Shown in pieces: positions 16,436 to 24,742 of a stretch of 64,000 bases of DNA (position 1 is its first letter; each line of letters starts with the position of its first letter). Source of the stretch: Devosia subaequoris (lineage in GTDB: Bacteria > Pseudomonadota > Alphaproteobacteria > Rhizobiales > Devosiaceae); the NCBI RefSeq assembly GCF_014197055.1, contig NZ_JACIEW010000001.1:868001-932000 (forward strand), read 5' to 3'. Under the pieces are notes generated by a model. The model searched no databases. It had not been told where the DNA came from and saw only the letters and a program-made list of their open reading frames with translations. Position numbers and translations under genes: made by a program.

Positions 16436-17470
16436 TTAAACTGCAATGGGGATGCGCTGTCCGGTCCGCGCGCTCTCGATGGCGGCAAGGACCATGGCCA
16501 GGCTGTTGATATTGTCGCTGCCCGCGGTTTCAGGCTGTGCGCCGGATTCGATGGCAGAAAGGAAGTCGGCAATGACGCTGGCGTGGCCGTGGGTCTGGTC
16601 GGCTTCGGCCGGCGGCGGCACCTCGATATCCCTGAGGGGGCGGAAAAACCCACTGTCGCCGTCGACAACACGCGCTTCGAAACGGTCTTCACCATCCCAG
16701 ATCAGCGTGCCCTTGGTACCAGTGATGCGCCAGGCGCTCTCCCAACTGGTATTGGCGCCTTCGGCGCACCAGGAACCGCGATAGTTGAAGACGACATTGT
16801 CTTCGAACTCGAAGATCGCGTTTGCGGCAGCGCCATGGCGATACCAGGAGCCAGGCGGGTTGGTTTCAAGGCAGTAGACCGCCCTGGGCGCCTTACCGGC
16901 CATGAAGCGCGCGGCATCGAGCGTGTGAATGGCCATGTCGAGCAAGAGGACATTATCCATCTCCTCGCGAAATCCGCCGAAATGCGCGCCAATGAAGAAA
17001 TCGCAATTCAGGCTGGTGATCTGACCCAGCGCGCCGCTCTCGACCAGGCGGCGAATGCGCCGTACGCCGGAGATGAAGCGGCGGTTCTGCACCACAGCGT
17101 GGATCCGCCCTGCCGCTTTGGCCTGCGCAATCATCGCCTTCGCCTCCGCAAGGCTCGTGGCCATAGGCTTTTCCGTCAGCACGTGACAGCCATGGCGCAG
17201 CCCGGTCTCTACCAGGCCGGCGCGGGCACGGGGCACAACTACGTCGAACAGCAGATCGGGTTTTGTCTCGGTCAGAACAGCGTCAAGGTCGGTACCGATG
17301 ATGACGTCAGCAAGGCCAAACTCGGCAGCGCGGGAAACGGCCGTTTCCCGGTCGAGGTCAACCAGACCGTCAATCCGCACCCTGCCCTTGAGCAAGGGAT
17401 GCTCGGAAAGGGCCGTCAGCCAGCCCTTTGACATGCCGCCGCAACCGGCCAGCACCGCAGAATAGACCAA
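16436..17470 (-). CDS. Gfo/Idh/MocA-family NAD(P)-dependent oxidoreductase
   Basis: Sugar or glycoside dehydrogenase (344 aa). It has an N-terminal Rossmann fold (VLAGCGGMSKGW), the family EKP motif (LTEKPMA, about residue 97) and the catalytic Asp-His pair in LDMAIHTLDAARF (about residues 180-184). The TTG at 17470 is the start, since GGGAGG lies just upstream. First gene of the minus-strand sugar operon, divergent from a LacI gene. Two LacI-type operators lie in the shared promoter region, so it is probably repressed by that neighbour. Confidence 0.88.
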   Translation of the reverse strand: MVYSAVLAGCGGMSKGWLTALSEHPLLKGRVRIDGLVDLDRETAVSRAAEFGLADVIIGTDLDAVLTETKPDLLFDVVVPRARAGLVETGLRHGCHVLTEKPMATSLAEAKAMIAQAKAAGRIHAVVQNRRFISGVRRIRRLVESGALGQITSLNCDFFIGAHFGGFREEMDNVLLLDMAIHTLDAARFMAGKAPRAVYCLETNPPGSWYRHGAAANAIFEFEDNVVFNYRGSWCAEGANTSWESAWRITGTKGTLIWDGEDRFEARVVDGDSGFFRPLRDIEVPPPAEADQTHGHASVIADFLSAIESGAQPETAGSDNINSLAMVLAAIESARTGQRIPIAV

Positions 17471-17534
17471 AATGTCCTCCCTCTGGACTTTGGCCCGCCC
17501 TTGCCATCTTGTGCGGCGTCAGGGCAGGTAGTCC

Positions 17535-17548
17535 CGTAAACGTTTACG
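17535..17548. promoter_or_regulatory. LacI-family operator 1 (perfect palindrome)
   Basis: CGTAAACGTTTACG is a perfect 14-bp palindrome with the central CG typical of hinge-containing LacI proteins. It lies 65 bp upstream of the dehydrogenase start and about 90 bp upstream of the divergent lacI gene. Confidence 0.75.
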
Positions 17549-17586
17549 ACGTTACATTTGACGGGTTTCGAGTGTCAACCGGATTT

Positions 17587-17599
17587 CGTAAACGTTTTT
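17587..17599. promoter_or_regulatory. LacI-family operator 2
   Basis: CGTAAACGTTTTT matches operator 1 in its left half and centre, with a degenerate right half. The two CG centres are 52 bp apart, close to five helical turns, so both operators face the same side of the DNA and could be bridged by one tetramer. Confidence 0.65.
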
Positions 17600-17636
17600 T
17601 ATCGCGCTATGGGGCTGTGGGAAAAGTAGTGAAAAA

Positions 17637-18677
17637 ATGACTGGCATCAGAGAGTTGGCGCAGCGCCTCAATCTTTCCATCGGCACTGTCTCGCGCGCCC
17701 TGAACGGCAAACCAGACGTCAACGAGCAGACCCGGCAGCGCGTTCTCGAAGCCGCCGATGCAATGGGCTATGTGCCCAATCAGGCAGGTCGCTCCCTGCG
17801 CAAGGGGGCCACCGGCGTTATCGGTTTCATGATGCAGACAGGCGCCCAGATCACCGGCGAAGGCGACGTGTTCTTCATGAGCGTGTTTGACGGCGTGCAG
17901 ACCGTTCTGGCGCGTCATCAACTGGACCTGGTCGCCCTGCTGTGCTCTTCGGAAGAAGACCCGGACGCCTATATGCAGCGCGTTGTGGCCCGTGGCTTTG
18001 CCGATGCCCTGATCATTTCAGCGACGAAACGGGAAGACCATCGCATCGACTACCTCGCCAGTCGCAACATTCCCTTTATTGCCCTGGGCCGATCCCAAAC
18101 CGATGCGGGGCACCCATGGCTTGATCTCGACTTCGAGGGCATGGCTGAGACCGGTGTGGCCAGGTTGGTGTCCAAGGGGCACCGGCGTATCGGCATCTTT
18201 GCTCCGCTTGACGACACCAATCTGGGGTATGTGTTGATAGAGACCTACCGCAAAGCGCTCGAGCAGCGGGGGCTGACATTTGATCCGGACCTGATTTTTC
18301 GCGCGCATCCCAATGAACGCGGCGGGCATGACATCGCCCACGCCATCGCCGCCATGCCGGCAACCAAGCGACCCACTGGGTTCATCCTCACCAACGAACT
18401 GATGACACTGGGCTTTTACAACGGTTTGTATGAAGTCGGTCTGACACCGGGGGAGAAATTTGCCGTCATCAGCCGCGACAGCCCCCAGTCGCATTTTCTG
18501 GTGCCAAAACTCACCAGCTTCCGGCTATCCCTGCGCGATCTCGGCATTGCCCTGGCCGAGGCGCTGCTGGCGACCATGCCGGCCTATGCGGCACACTATC
18601 CGCTGGGGGTCGTGCGCAAAATCGTGCCGATGGAACTGGTCGAAGGCGACAGCGACATGCCGGCCGCGACCGACTAG
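17637..18677 (+). CDS. LacI-family transcriptional regulator
   Basis: LacI-type repressor (346 aa). The helix-turn-helix lies at the very N-terminus (IRELAQRLNLSIGTVSRALNG) and the hinge reads YVPNQAGRSLRKG. It is divergent from the Gfo/Idh/MocA operon with two CGTAAACG-type operators between the genes. It most likely represses that operon and itself. The effector is unknown; a sugar handled by the dehydrogenase and isomerase is the natural guess. Confidence 0.9.
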   Translation: MTGIRELAQRLNLSIGTVSRALNGKPDVNEQTRQRVLEAADAMGYVPNQAGRSLRKGATGVIGFMMQTGAQITGEGDVFFMSVFDGVQTVLARHQLDLVALLCSSEEDPDAYMQRVVARGFADALIISATKREDHRIDYLASRNIPFIALGRSQTDAGHPWLDLDFEGMAETGVARLVSKGHRRIGIFAPLDDTNLGYVLIETYRKALEQRGLTFDPDLIFRAHPNERGGHDIAHAIAAMPATKRPTGFILTNELMTLGFYNGLYEVGLTPGEKFAVISRDSPQSHFLVPKLTSFRLSLRDLGIALAEALLATMPAYAAHYPLGVVRKIVPMELVEGDSDMPAATD

Positions 18678-18739
18678 CCGGCAGCCAATTCGCGACGACC
18701 ATCTTGACACTGACTTTGCCTGAAGTGATGTTCTCACGA

Positions 18740-18759
18740 CTCGGAAAAGCTTTTCCGAG
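18740..18759. promoter_or_regulatory. 20-bp perfect palindrome upstream of lacI
   Basis: A perfect palindrome (CTCGGAAAAGCTTTTCCGAG) lies 39 bp before the start of the LacI gene at 18799, where an autoregulatory operator would be. Its centre is GC rather than the usual CG. No T-run follows, so it is less likely to be a terminator. Confidence 0.6.
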
Positions 18760-18798
18760 CCTGTTTCTTGCCAATGCTCCGCGCAAATTGAGACCACG

Positions 18799-19812
18799 AT
18801 GCCTGAGGCAAAATCCCCAAATCGCTACACGCTGCGTGACGTCGCACGCCGTGCCGGGGTCAGTCTGGGTACCGCATCAAAGGCGCTCAACAAATCTGGC
18901 ACACTGCGGTCGGAAACGCGCGACAAGGTGCTCTTAGCGGCCAATGAACTGGGGTTTCGGCCCAACGATCTGGCCCAGGCGCTACATCGCGGGCAAAGCT
19001 TTACCGTTGGTCTGATTTCCAATGACAGCTTCGGACGTTTCACCATGCCGATCATGGAGGGACTGGAAACCGTTCTGCACGAAGCCGGCATTGCCCTGTT
19101 CATGTGCAACGCCACCGACGACCCCGAGCGCGAAAAGCGACATATCGACCAATTGCTGGGCAAACGGGTCGACGGGCTGGTCTTTACCGGGCGCCGCGCC
19201 GATCGGCGTCCCGCCCCCGGTCTGGCGCTTGGCAATTTGCCGGTGCTCTATGTCTTTTCGCAAAGCGACGAGCCCGACGCTGCCTGCCTGTTGCCCGACG
19301 ATGAGGGGGGTGCACGCCTGGCTACCGAACATCTGCTTGCGCTCGGGCGAACCAGAATTGCCCATGTCACCGGCCCCGAGGATTTCGAAGCCGTCCGGCT
19401 GCGCAGACGCGGTTACGAAGCGAGCCTTTCTCAAGTTGATCCGACATTGATCCTGCACGGTCCGTGGTCGGAGGCTTGGGGCCGGGAAGCAGCAACCCGC
19501 CTGCTGGCCCTTCCCAACCGCCCCGACGCCATCTTTGCCGGCAATGACCAGATCGCACGCGGCATCGTCGAGACGCTGCGCGACAAGGCCATTGCCGTGC
19601 CTGACGACATTGCCGTGATCGGCTTTGACAACTGGTCGGTGATGGCCGAGGCGAGCCGGCCGCAAATCAGCAGCATCGACATGAACCTCAAATCGCTCGG
19701 CGAGGAGGCCGGGCATCGGCTGATCCGCATGATCCGGGGCGAAAGCCAGGGCGGCACCAGCCGCCTGCCCTGCACCCTTGTCCCGCGCGCCAGCACCACG
19801 ACAACCCCATAA
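18799..19812 (+). CDS. LacI-family transcriptional regulator, upstream of GH127
   Basis: LacI-type repressor (337 aa). The helix-turn-helix VARRAGVSLGTASKALN and hinge RPNDLAQALHRG are close to those of the regulator at 14405-15445, and the effector domains share many blocks (NDSFGRFTMPIM, LHGPWSEAWG, GNDQIARG, VIGFDNW). The two probably arose by duplication and may sense similar sugars. It ends 32 nt before the GH127 start on the same strand, so it very likely controls that enzyme. Confidence 0.9.
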   Translation: MPEAKSPNRYTLRDVARRAGVSLGTASKALNKSGTLRSETRDKVLLAANELGFRPNDLAQALHRGQSFTVGLISNDSFGRFTMPIMEGLETVLHEAGIALFMCNATDDPEREKRHIDQLLGKRVDGLVFTGRRADRRPAPGLALGNLPVLYVFSQSDEPDAACLLPDDEGGARLATEHLLALGRTRIAHVTGPEDFEAVRLRRRGYEASLSQVDPTLILHGPWSEAWGREAATRLLALPNRPDAIFAGNDQIARGIVETLRDKAIAVPDDIAVIGFDNWSVMAEASRPQISSIDMNLKSLGEEAGHRLIRMIRGESQGGTSRLPCTLVPRASTTTTP

Positions 19813-19844
19813 CCAGGCCAATAATGGTCGGAGGAGACCCCCGT

Positions 19845-21755
19845 ATGCGTCGTTATTCCCCAGTCGATTTTACCCGTGTGAGCCTGACCGGCCCGTTCTG
19901 GTCAGAGCGGCTTGAGACAGTGCTCACGCGCACGGTGCCCAGTCAGTACAAGAAGCTCGATGAAAACGGCATCCTGGAATCCCTGGATCTGAAGGATCCC
20001 CCACCGCCGCTGCGCGTGCCCTTCAACGATCAGGGGTTCACCATGCAGTATTTCTGGGACTCAGACATCGGCAAATGGATCGAAGCGGCCGGCTATGCGC
20101 TGCGGCATCGCCGCGATGCGGAAATCGAGCGGCAGGTGGACGAGATCGTCGACAAGCTCGAAGCCGCGCAGATGCCCGACGGCTATCTCAACCTCTGGTA
20201 CCAGGGCCATGAGATCGAGAACCGCTGGACCAATCTGCGCGACCGGCACGAGCTTTATAATATCGGTCACCTACTGGAGGGCGCCATCGCCTATTACCAG
20301 GCCACGGGAAAGCGCAAATTCCTCGAGGTGATGGAGCGCAGCCTCGACCATATCCGCAGCACGTTCGGCACCGGCCCGGACCAGAAGCGCGGCTATCCCG
20401 GTCACCAGGAAATCGAGATCGCGCTGATCCGGCTCTACCAGCTCACCGGAGAACGCAAGCAGCTCGATCTTGCCGCCTATTTCATCGACGAACGCGGCCG
20501 CGAACCGCATTACTTCGATGAAGAAGCCATTGCCCGGGGCGACGACCCGACCAAGTACCACTTCTTCAACTCCGGTAATTACGAGTATGGCCAGGCGCAC
20601 AAGCCGGTCCGCGAGCAGGACAAGGTGGTCGGCCACGCCGTGCGCGCCATGTATATGTACACCGCCATGGCGGACCTCGCCGCCGAACTGGATGATGACA
20701 GCCTGCGCCATGCCTGTGAGGTGCTGTGGAAGGATGTGACCACTACGCGGATGTACGTGACCGGCGGTTTCGGCCCCTCGGCCTCGAATGAGGGTTTTAC
20801 GACCGATTACGACCTGCCCAACGACACCGCCTATTGCGAAACCTGCGCCTCCATTGCCTTCGTGTTCTGGGCCCAGCGCATGCTGAATCTCGATCTGGAT
20901 GGGCAATATGCCGAGGCCATGGAGCTGGCGCTCTATAATGGCGTGCTGTCCGGCCTCAGCCGCGATGGTGAGCTCTACTTCTACGAAAACAAGCTCGACA
21001 GCGATGGCAGTCATCGACGCTGGCCCTGGCACCCCTGCCCCTGCTGCACCATGAACGTGTCACGGCTGGTGGCTTCGGTCAGTGGCTATTTCTACTCGGT
21101 GGGACCGGGGGCAATTGCCGTCAATCTCTACGGCGGCAACAGTGCGGAACTCGAACTCGATGGCCGACGGATCCGGATCGAGGAACAGTCGAATTACCCA
21201 TGGTCAGGCAAGATCAAGGTCAGCGTACATCCCGATGGCCATGGCGTATTCGCGCTCAAGCTCCGTATTCCGGACTGGGCACGCGATGGTGTGGCAACGC
21301 TCAATGGCAATCCGGTTGATGTTCCCGGACAATTGCAGAACGGCTATCTGGTGATCGAACGGGACTGGATCGAAGGCGATGTGGTCGAACTCGACCTGCC
21401 GATGACCCCACGGCGCATCTATGCCAATCCCAAGGTCAAGATGGATCGGCACCGTGTTGCCCTGGCGCGCGGACCATTGGTCTATTGCGCCGAGCAGGTG
21501 GACAATGAGACGCCGGTACCCGATCTCATTCTGTCGCGCGATGCCGCGATCACAGAGACGAACCGGTCAGATCTGTTCGACGGCATTGTCAGCCTCACCG
21601 CTCCCGCAAAGAGTATTGGCAGCGATGACTGGGGGCTGGACCTGTATCGCACGACACCGCCGACCCCGGCCGATACAACACTGACCGCCATACCCTATTA
21701 TCTCTGGGCCAATCGGGACGCCGGGCCGATGCAGGTCTGGATCCGCGAGGGCTAG
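19845..21755 (+). CDS. Glycoside hydrolase family 127 (beta-L-arabinofuranosidase type)
   Basis: 636-aa GH127 enzyme with no signal peptide, thus probably cytoplasmic and acting on imported oligosaccharides. Characterised members release L-arabinofuranose; at least one acts on another plant pectic sugar. The zinc-thiolate site is visible: Glu332 and Cys334 (CETCASIAF) and Cys400-Cys401 (HPCPCC), matching the Glu/Cys/Cys-Cys set in which a Cys is the nucleophile. The ATG at 19845 is chosen because GGAGGAG lies 8 nt upstream, not the ATG at 19824. It follows a LacI gene and ends at a strong hairpin. A plant cell-wall glycan is the likely source. Confidence 0.9.
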   Translation: MRRYSPVDFTRVSLTGPFWSERLETVLTRTVPSQYKKLDENGILESLDLKDPPPPLRVPFNDQGFTMQYFWDSDIGKWIEAAGYALRHRRDAEIERQVDEIVDKLEAAQMPDGYLNLWYQGHEIENRWTNLRDRHELYNIGHLLEGAIAYYQATGKRKFLEVMERSLDHIRSTFGTGPDQKRGYPGHQEIEIALIRLYQLTGERKQLDLAAYFIDERGREPHYFDEEAIARGDDPTKYHFFNSGNYEYGQAHKPVREQDKVVGHAVRAMYMYTAMADLAAELDDDSLRHACEVLWKDVTTTRMYVTGGFGPSASNEGFTTDYDLPNDTAYCETCASIAFVFWAQRMLNLDLDGQYAEAMELALYNGVLSGLSRDGELYFYENKLDSDGSHRRWPWHPCPCCTMNVSRLVASVSGYFYSVGPGAIAVNLYGGNSAELELDGRRIRIEEQSNYPWSGKIKVSVHPDGHGVFALKLRIPDWARDGVATLNGNPVDVPGQLQNGYLVIERDWIEGDVVELDLPMTPRRIYANPKVKMDRHRVALARGPLVYCAEQVDNETPVPDLILSRDAAITETNRSDLFDGIVSLTAPAKSIGSDDWGLDLYRTTPPTPADTTLTAIPYYLWANRDAGPMQVWIREG

Positions 21756-22076
21756 AGCCTTCTTCAAATCCGCAAGGAAAAGGTGGCGCCCCGGGCGCCA
21801 CCTTTGATGCCTCCGGAGCGCATTGACGCGATCGATCACCCCTTCGGGGACGGCTTTATCTTGACGCATCTGGAGAACAGCGAGATTTGTCTTGTTGATG
21901 CCACGTTTTGATGCGATAAGCTGCCTACACGTTTTCAGCCTAAGTCGGCTGCCTCTAGCCGGTTCATTCCGGTCCTTGGCTCACTGATCTACTTTGCGAA
22001 CGTATGTAAGCCCCTTTTGCATGTTGCGGGGGGAAACGCTCGTTTCGCTTCGGCTCCGAGCTTTAAGGAACTAAAA
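21756..22076. other. Intergenic: terminator plus cold-shock leader
   Basis: 321 bases with no gene. The left end holds the GH127 terminator-like hairpin. The remainder is probably promoter and long untranslated leader of the cold-shock gene at 22077, as is usual for that family. Weak -35-like TTGACG (21861) and TTGATG (21895) occur, but I cannot assign the promoter firmly. Confidence 0.5.
21778..21805. terminator. Terminator-like hairpin after GH127
   Basis: A perfect 12-bp inverted repeat (21779-21790 and 21794-21805) with a 3-nt loop ends in CCTTT, preceded by AAAA. It begins 23 nt after the GH127 stop. The T-run is short, so efficiency is uncertain. Confidence 0.7.
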
Positions 22077-22292
22077 ATGGCTACCATGAACGGCACCGTC
22101 AAATTCTTCAACACCACCAAGGGCTTTGGTTTCATCACCCCGGACAACGGCGGCAAGGACCACTTCGTCCACATTTCGGCGGTGCAGAATTCTGGCGTCG
22201 ACGGCCTCTATGAAAACGACAAGCTTTCCTATGAAGTCGAGACCGGCCGCGATGGCCGCGAGTCCGCCATCAACCTGGTGCTGCAGAAGTAA
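22077..22292 (+). CDS. cspA: Cold-shock protein (CspA family)
   Basis: 71-aa single cold-shock domain. RNP1 (KGFGFITP) and RNP2 (HFVHISAV) are present, and the protein starts MATMNGTVKFFN. It binds single-stranded RNA and DNA and acts as an RNA chaperone. The ATG at 22077 is preceded by AAGGA, so upstream in-frame codons from 22017 belong to the leader. A clear intrinsic terminator follows. It is an unrelated housekeeping gene between sugar and sulfur clusters. Confidence 0.95.
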   Translation: MATMNGTVKFFNTTKGFGFITPDNGGKDHFVHISAVQNSGVDGLYENDKLSYEVETGRDGRESAINLVLQK

Positions 22293-22312
22293 GCAGCGGC
22301 ATTATTGATGCG

Positions 22313-22341
22313 AAAGGCCACCTACGGGTGGCCTTTTTTTT
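22313..22341 (+). terminator. Intrinsic terminator of csp gene
   Basis: GGCCACC (22316-22322) pairs with GGTGGCC (22327-22333) around a TACG tetraloop, followed by eight Ts (22334-22341). A textbook rho-independent terminator. Confidence 0.92.
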
Positions 22342-22492
22342 GTGCGCGCACCGGGAGTTTACCAGAGACACCGGCGCGAAATCAGGAACCGCGCAAGCGA
22401 AGCCATGCGGGCTATGGCGCGATCAGGGCGCCGGTCCGGATCGCTGCCCAGAGGCGCGGCGTGACCGGACCCGAGGCAAAAGGGACGCTCCC

Positions 22493-24250
22493 CTATTGGA
22501 CGGGGCGCAAAGCGGGACTGGCCGGTGACGATGACGAGTCGCGCTCATCCAGGATGGCGCTGATCGCCTGATGCTGGCTGAGGTGCACGCTGCCCGAGAG
22601 ATGGGCCAAAAATTCGGTGTCCTTGAGCTTGTCCATGACCGGTCCTTTGACTTCGGAGAGGTGCAGGCGGACGCCAAGGTCCTCCAGGCGATGCTCGATG
22701 GCTTCCAGGCTTTCGAGCGCCGACATGTCGATGGTGTTCACCGCCGAGCACATCAGCACAACATCGGTAAGGCCCGGATTGGCGGTGGCCTGATTGATGA
22801 CGAGATCCTCCAGATAGCGCGCATTGGCGAAATAGAGGCTTTCATCGACACGGATTGAGAGGACGCCTGGTACCGTGTCCACCTTGTGGCGCAAGATATT
22901 GCGGAAGTGTTCGGTACCCGGCACCTGGCCGACAATGGCCGCGTGCGGCTGTGACGAGCGATAGAGGAAGATGAGGATCGACGCCCCGACACCGAGGGAA
23001 ATGCCGACCTCAACGCCGAGCAACAGCGTGCCGGCAAGGGTGAAGGCGACAGCGGCGAAATCGGCCTTGGAATAGGACCAGGCGCGCTTGAGGATAGAGA
23101 AGTCCACCAAAGTCAGGACGGCGATGACGATGGTTGCCGACAAGGTGGCCTTGGGCAGGATGGCGAGGAACGGCGTGAGCAGCAGCGTGGCGCCGGCAAT
23201 ACCGATGGCGGTGAAGGCCCCTGCTGCGGGGGTGGCTGCGCCGGCGTCGAAATTGACCACCGAGCGGGCGAAGCCGCCGGTCACCGGATAGCCCCCACCC
23301 ACGGCCGCCGCGATGTTCGAAGCGCCCAGCCCAATTAATTCCTGGTTGGGCGAGATGCGTTCGCGGCGCTTGGCGGCCAGGGTCTGGGCCACGGAGATGG
23401 ATTCGACAAAGCCAACGATGGAGATGATCAGCGCGGGCACGGCCAGTTGCTGGATCGTATCGAGATTGAAGCTGGGCAAGGACAACATGGGCAGCCCCTG
23501 CGGCACCTGACCGACCAGGGACACTCCCCTGGCGCCCAGATCCATGCCCACCGACCAGGCCATGGTGAGAAAGACTACAAGCACGGGACCGGCGCGGACC
23601 AGGATAGTGGCAACGCCCTTGGGCACGCCGAAGCGGCCCAGCCAGTTTTTGAGATCAAGCCGGATCCAGAGCAACAGGGCCACGGCCACCACGCCGACGG
23701 CAAGGGTATAAAGGTTGACCTGCCCGAGATTGCCAACGATCGACATCACCAGCTCAGGCATGGCGTGCCCTTCGGTCTTGATGCCGAGCAGACCACCGAT
23801 CTGACTGGTGGCGATTATGATGCCCGAAGCCGTGATGAAGCCGGAGATGACCGGGTGAGAGAGAAAATTGGCGATGAAACCGAGGCGGAACAGCCCCATC
23901 AGCGCAAGCATGGCGCCCGAGAGCATGGCCAGGACAATGGCGGCGCTGGCGTAGTCCGCGGTGCCTTCCGCGGCGAGACGACCAACAGCCGCCGCAGTCA
24001 TCAGGGAGACCACGGCGACCGGACCCACCGCCAATGCCGACGATGTGCCGAATATGGCATAGGCAATCAGTGGCAGAATGGAGGCATATAGACCTACCTC
24101 CGGCGGCAACCCGGCCAGCAGCGCATAGGCCAGCGATTGCGGGATCAGCATGATGGTGACGATGATCGCGGCAATGAGATCGCTGGTCAGCGTCTGGCGA
24201 TTGTAGCGGCTGCCCCAGTCAAGGATCGGCAAATAGGTCTTGATGTTCAT
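22493..24250 (-). CDS. SulP-family anion permease with STAS domain
   Basis: 585-aa inner-membrane transporter. The N-terminal motif PQSLAYALLAGLPPEVGLYAS and about a dozen hydrophobic segments define SulP; a cytoplasmic STAS domain occupies roughly residues 445-565. SulP proteins carry sulfate, bicarbonate or dicarboxylates. It is the last gene of the BigR-type sulfur cassette on the minus strand, 57 nt after a DUF442/TIGR01244 protein. Import or export of the sulfate or sulfite formed by persulfide oxidation is therefore the likely job. Confidence 0.88.
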   Translation of the reverse strand: MNIKTYLPILDWGSRYNRQTLTSDLIAAIIVTIMLIPQSLAYALLAGLPPEVGLYASILPLIAYAIFGTSSALAVGPVAVVSLMTAAAVGRLAAEGTADYASAAIVLAMLSGAMLALMGLFRLGFIANFLSHPVISGFITASGIIIATSQIGGLLGIKTEGHAMPELVMSIVGNLGQVNLYTLAVGVVAVALLLWIRLDLKNWLGRFGVPKGVATILVRAGPVLVVFLTMAWSVGMDLGARGVSLVGQVPQGLPMLSLPSFNLDTIQQLAVPALIISIVGFVESISVAQTLAAKRRERISPNQELIGLGASNIAAAVGGGYPVTGGFARSVVNFDAGAATPAAGAFTAIGIAGATLLLTPFLAILPKATLSATIVIAVLTLVDFSILKRAWSYSKADFAAVAFTLAGTLLLGVEVGISLGVGASILIFLYRSSQPHAAIVGQVPGTEHFRNILRHKVDTVPGVLSIRVDESLYFANARYLEDLVINQATANPGLTDVVLMCSAVNTIDMSALESLEAIEHRLEDLGVRLHLSEVKGPVMDKLKDTEFLAHLSGSVHLSQHQAISAILDERDSSSSPASPALRPVQ

Positions 24251-24307
24251 GGTCGGTCCGGTTGCCCTTTACCCACCGGTGATCGGCGTAGGGTCAAAGC
24301 AATGAGG

Positions 24308-24634
24308 TCAGCGGCTCAGCGTGGCATAGAGGCTGCCGGCGCGAGCGCCGGAGCGGCAATAGCCGAGGGCGGGCTTGGGCAGGTTCTGCCAGGCGTCGTG
24401 GAAGCGAATGATCTGCCCCTCACCGAGAGCGCCGGAGACTGGGATGTGAACGATCTGGATACCTTCGGCCTCGGCTGCGCGGGCGACATCGTCGAAGCCG
24501 GGCTGGCCGAACTCTTCATTGTCCGGGCGGGCGCAGACAATGGACTTGAAGCCGGCCTCTGCGACGGCCTTGACCTGTTCGGGGGTGAGTTGGCCGGTTA
24601 CGGCGAAATTGTCGTCAAGCTTGCGGAAATTCAT
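24308..24634 (-). CDS. TIGR01244/DUF442 rhodanese- or phosphatase-like protein
   Basis: 108-aa cytoplasmic protein of the beta-lactamase-hydrolase-like phosphatase family (BLH N-terminal domain, DUF442). A Cys loop GYCRSGARAGSLY near residues 91-103 is the P-loop or sulfur-carrying site; the N-terminus reads LDDNFAVTGQLTPEQV. In bigR operons this domain accompanies or is fused to the persulfide dioxygenase Blh, and it probably transfers sulfane sulfur. It lies between the dioxygenase and the SulP gene. Confidence 0.85.
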   Translation of the reverse strand: MNFRKLDDNFAVTGQLTPEQVKAVAEAGFKSIVCARPDNEEFGQPGFDDVARAAEAEGIQIVHIPVSGALGEGQIIRFHDAWQNLPKPALGYCRSGARAGSLYATLSR

Positions 24635-24687
24635 GGTCTCGGCTCGTGATCTAAAAAAGGAAAATACTGTGTGCCATCTTGATGTGC

Positions 24688-24720
24688 GCCCCTCCCCCGA
24701 TCGCGGTCGGAAGGAGGGGC
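24688..24720 (-). repeat. Stem-loop between MBL dioxygenase and DUF442 genes
   Basis: GCCCCTCC (24688-24695) pairs with GGAGGGGC (24713-24720), and CCGA/TCGG extends pairing inside. It lies in the roughly 110-nt gap between two genes of the same operon. A T-rich stretch appears about 40 nt further downstream on the minus strand. Possibly an attenuator. Confidence 0.4.
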
Positions 24721-24742
24721 AGGCCTGCGCGCAGGGATGCGC

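Noticed and set aside
15557..17431. 624-codon open frame on the plus strand
   Set aside because: Antisense to the isomerase and Gfo/Idh/MocA genes, both of which have clear catalytic motifs. No recognisable protein pattern in the long frame.
18740..18759. Reading the 20-bp palindrome as a rho-independent terminator
   Set aside because: No loop and no T-run. Its place 39 bp before a lacI start fits an operator better.
22305..22571. 88-codon plus-strand frame after the cold-shock gene
   Set aside because: Begins inside the intrinsic terminator and overlaps the SulP gene end; no ribosome site or known pattern.
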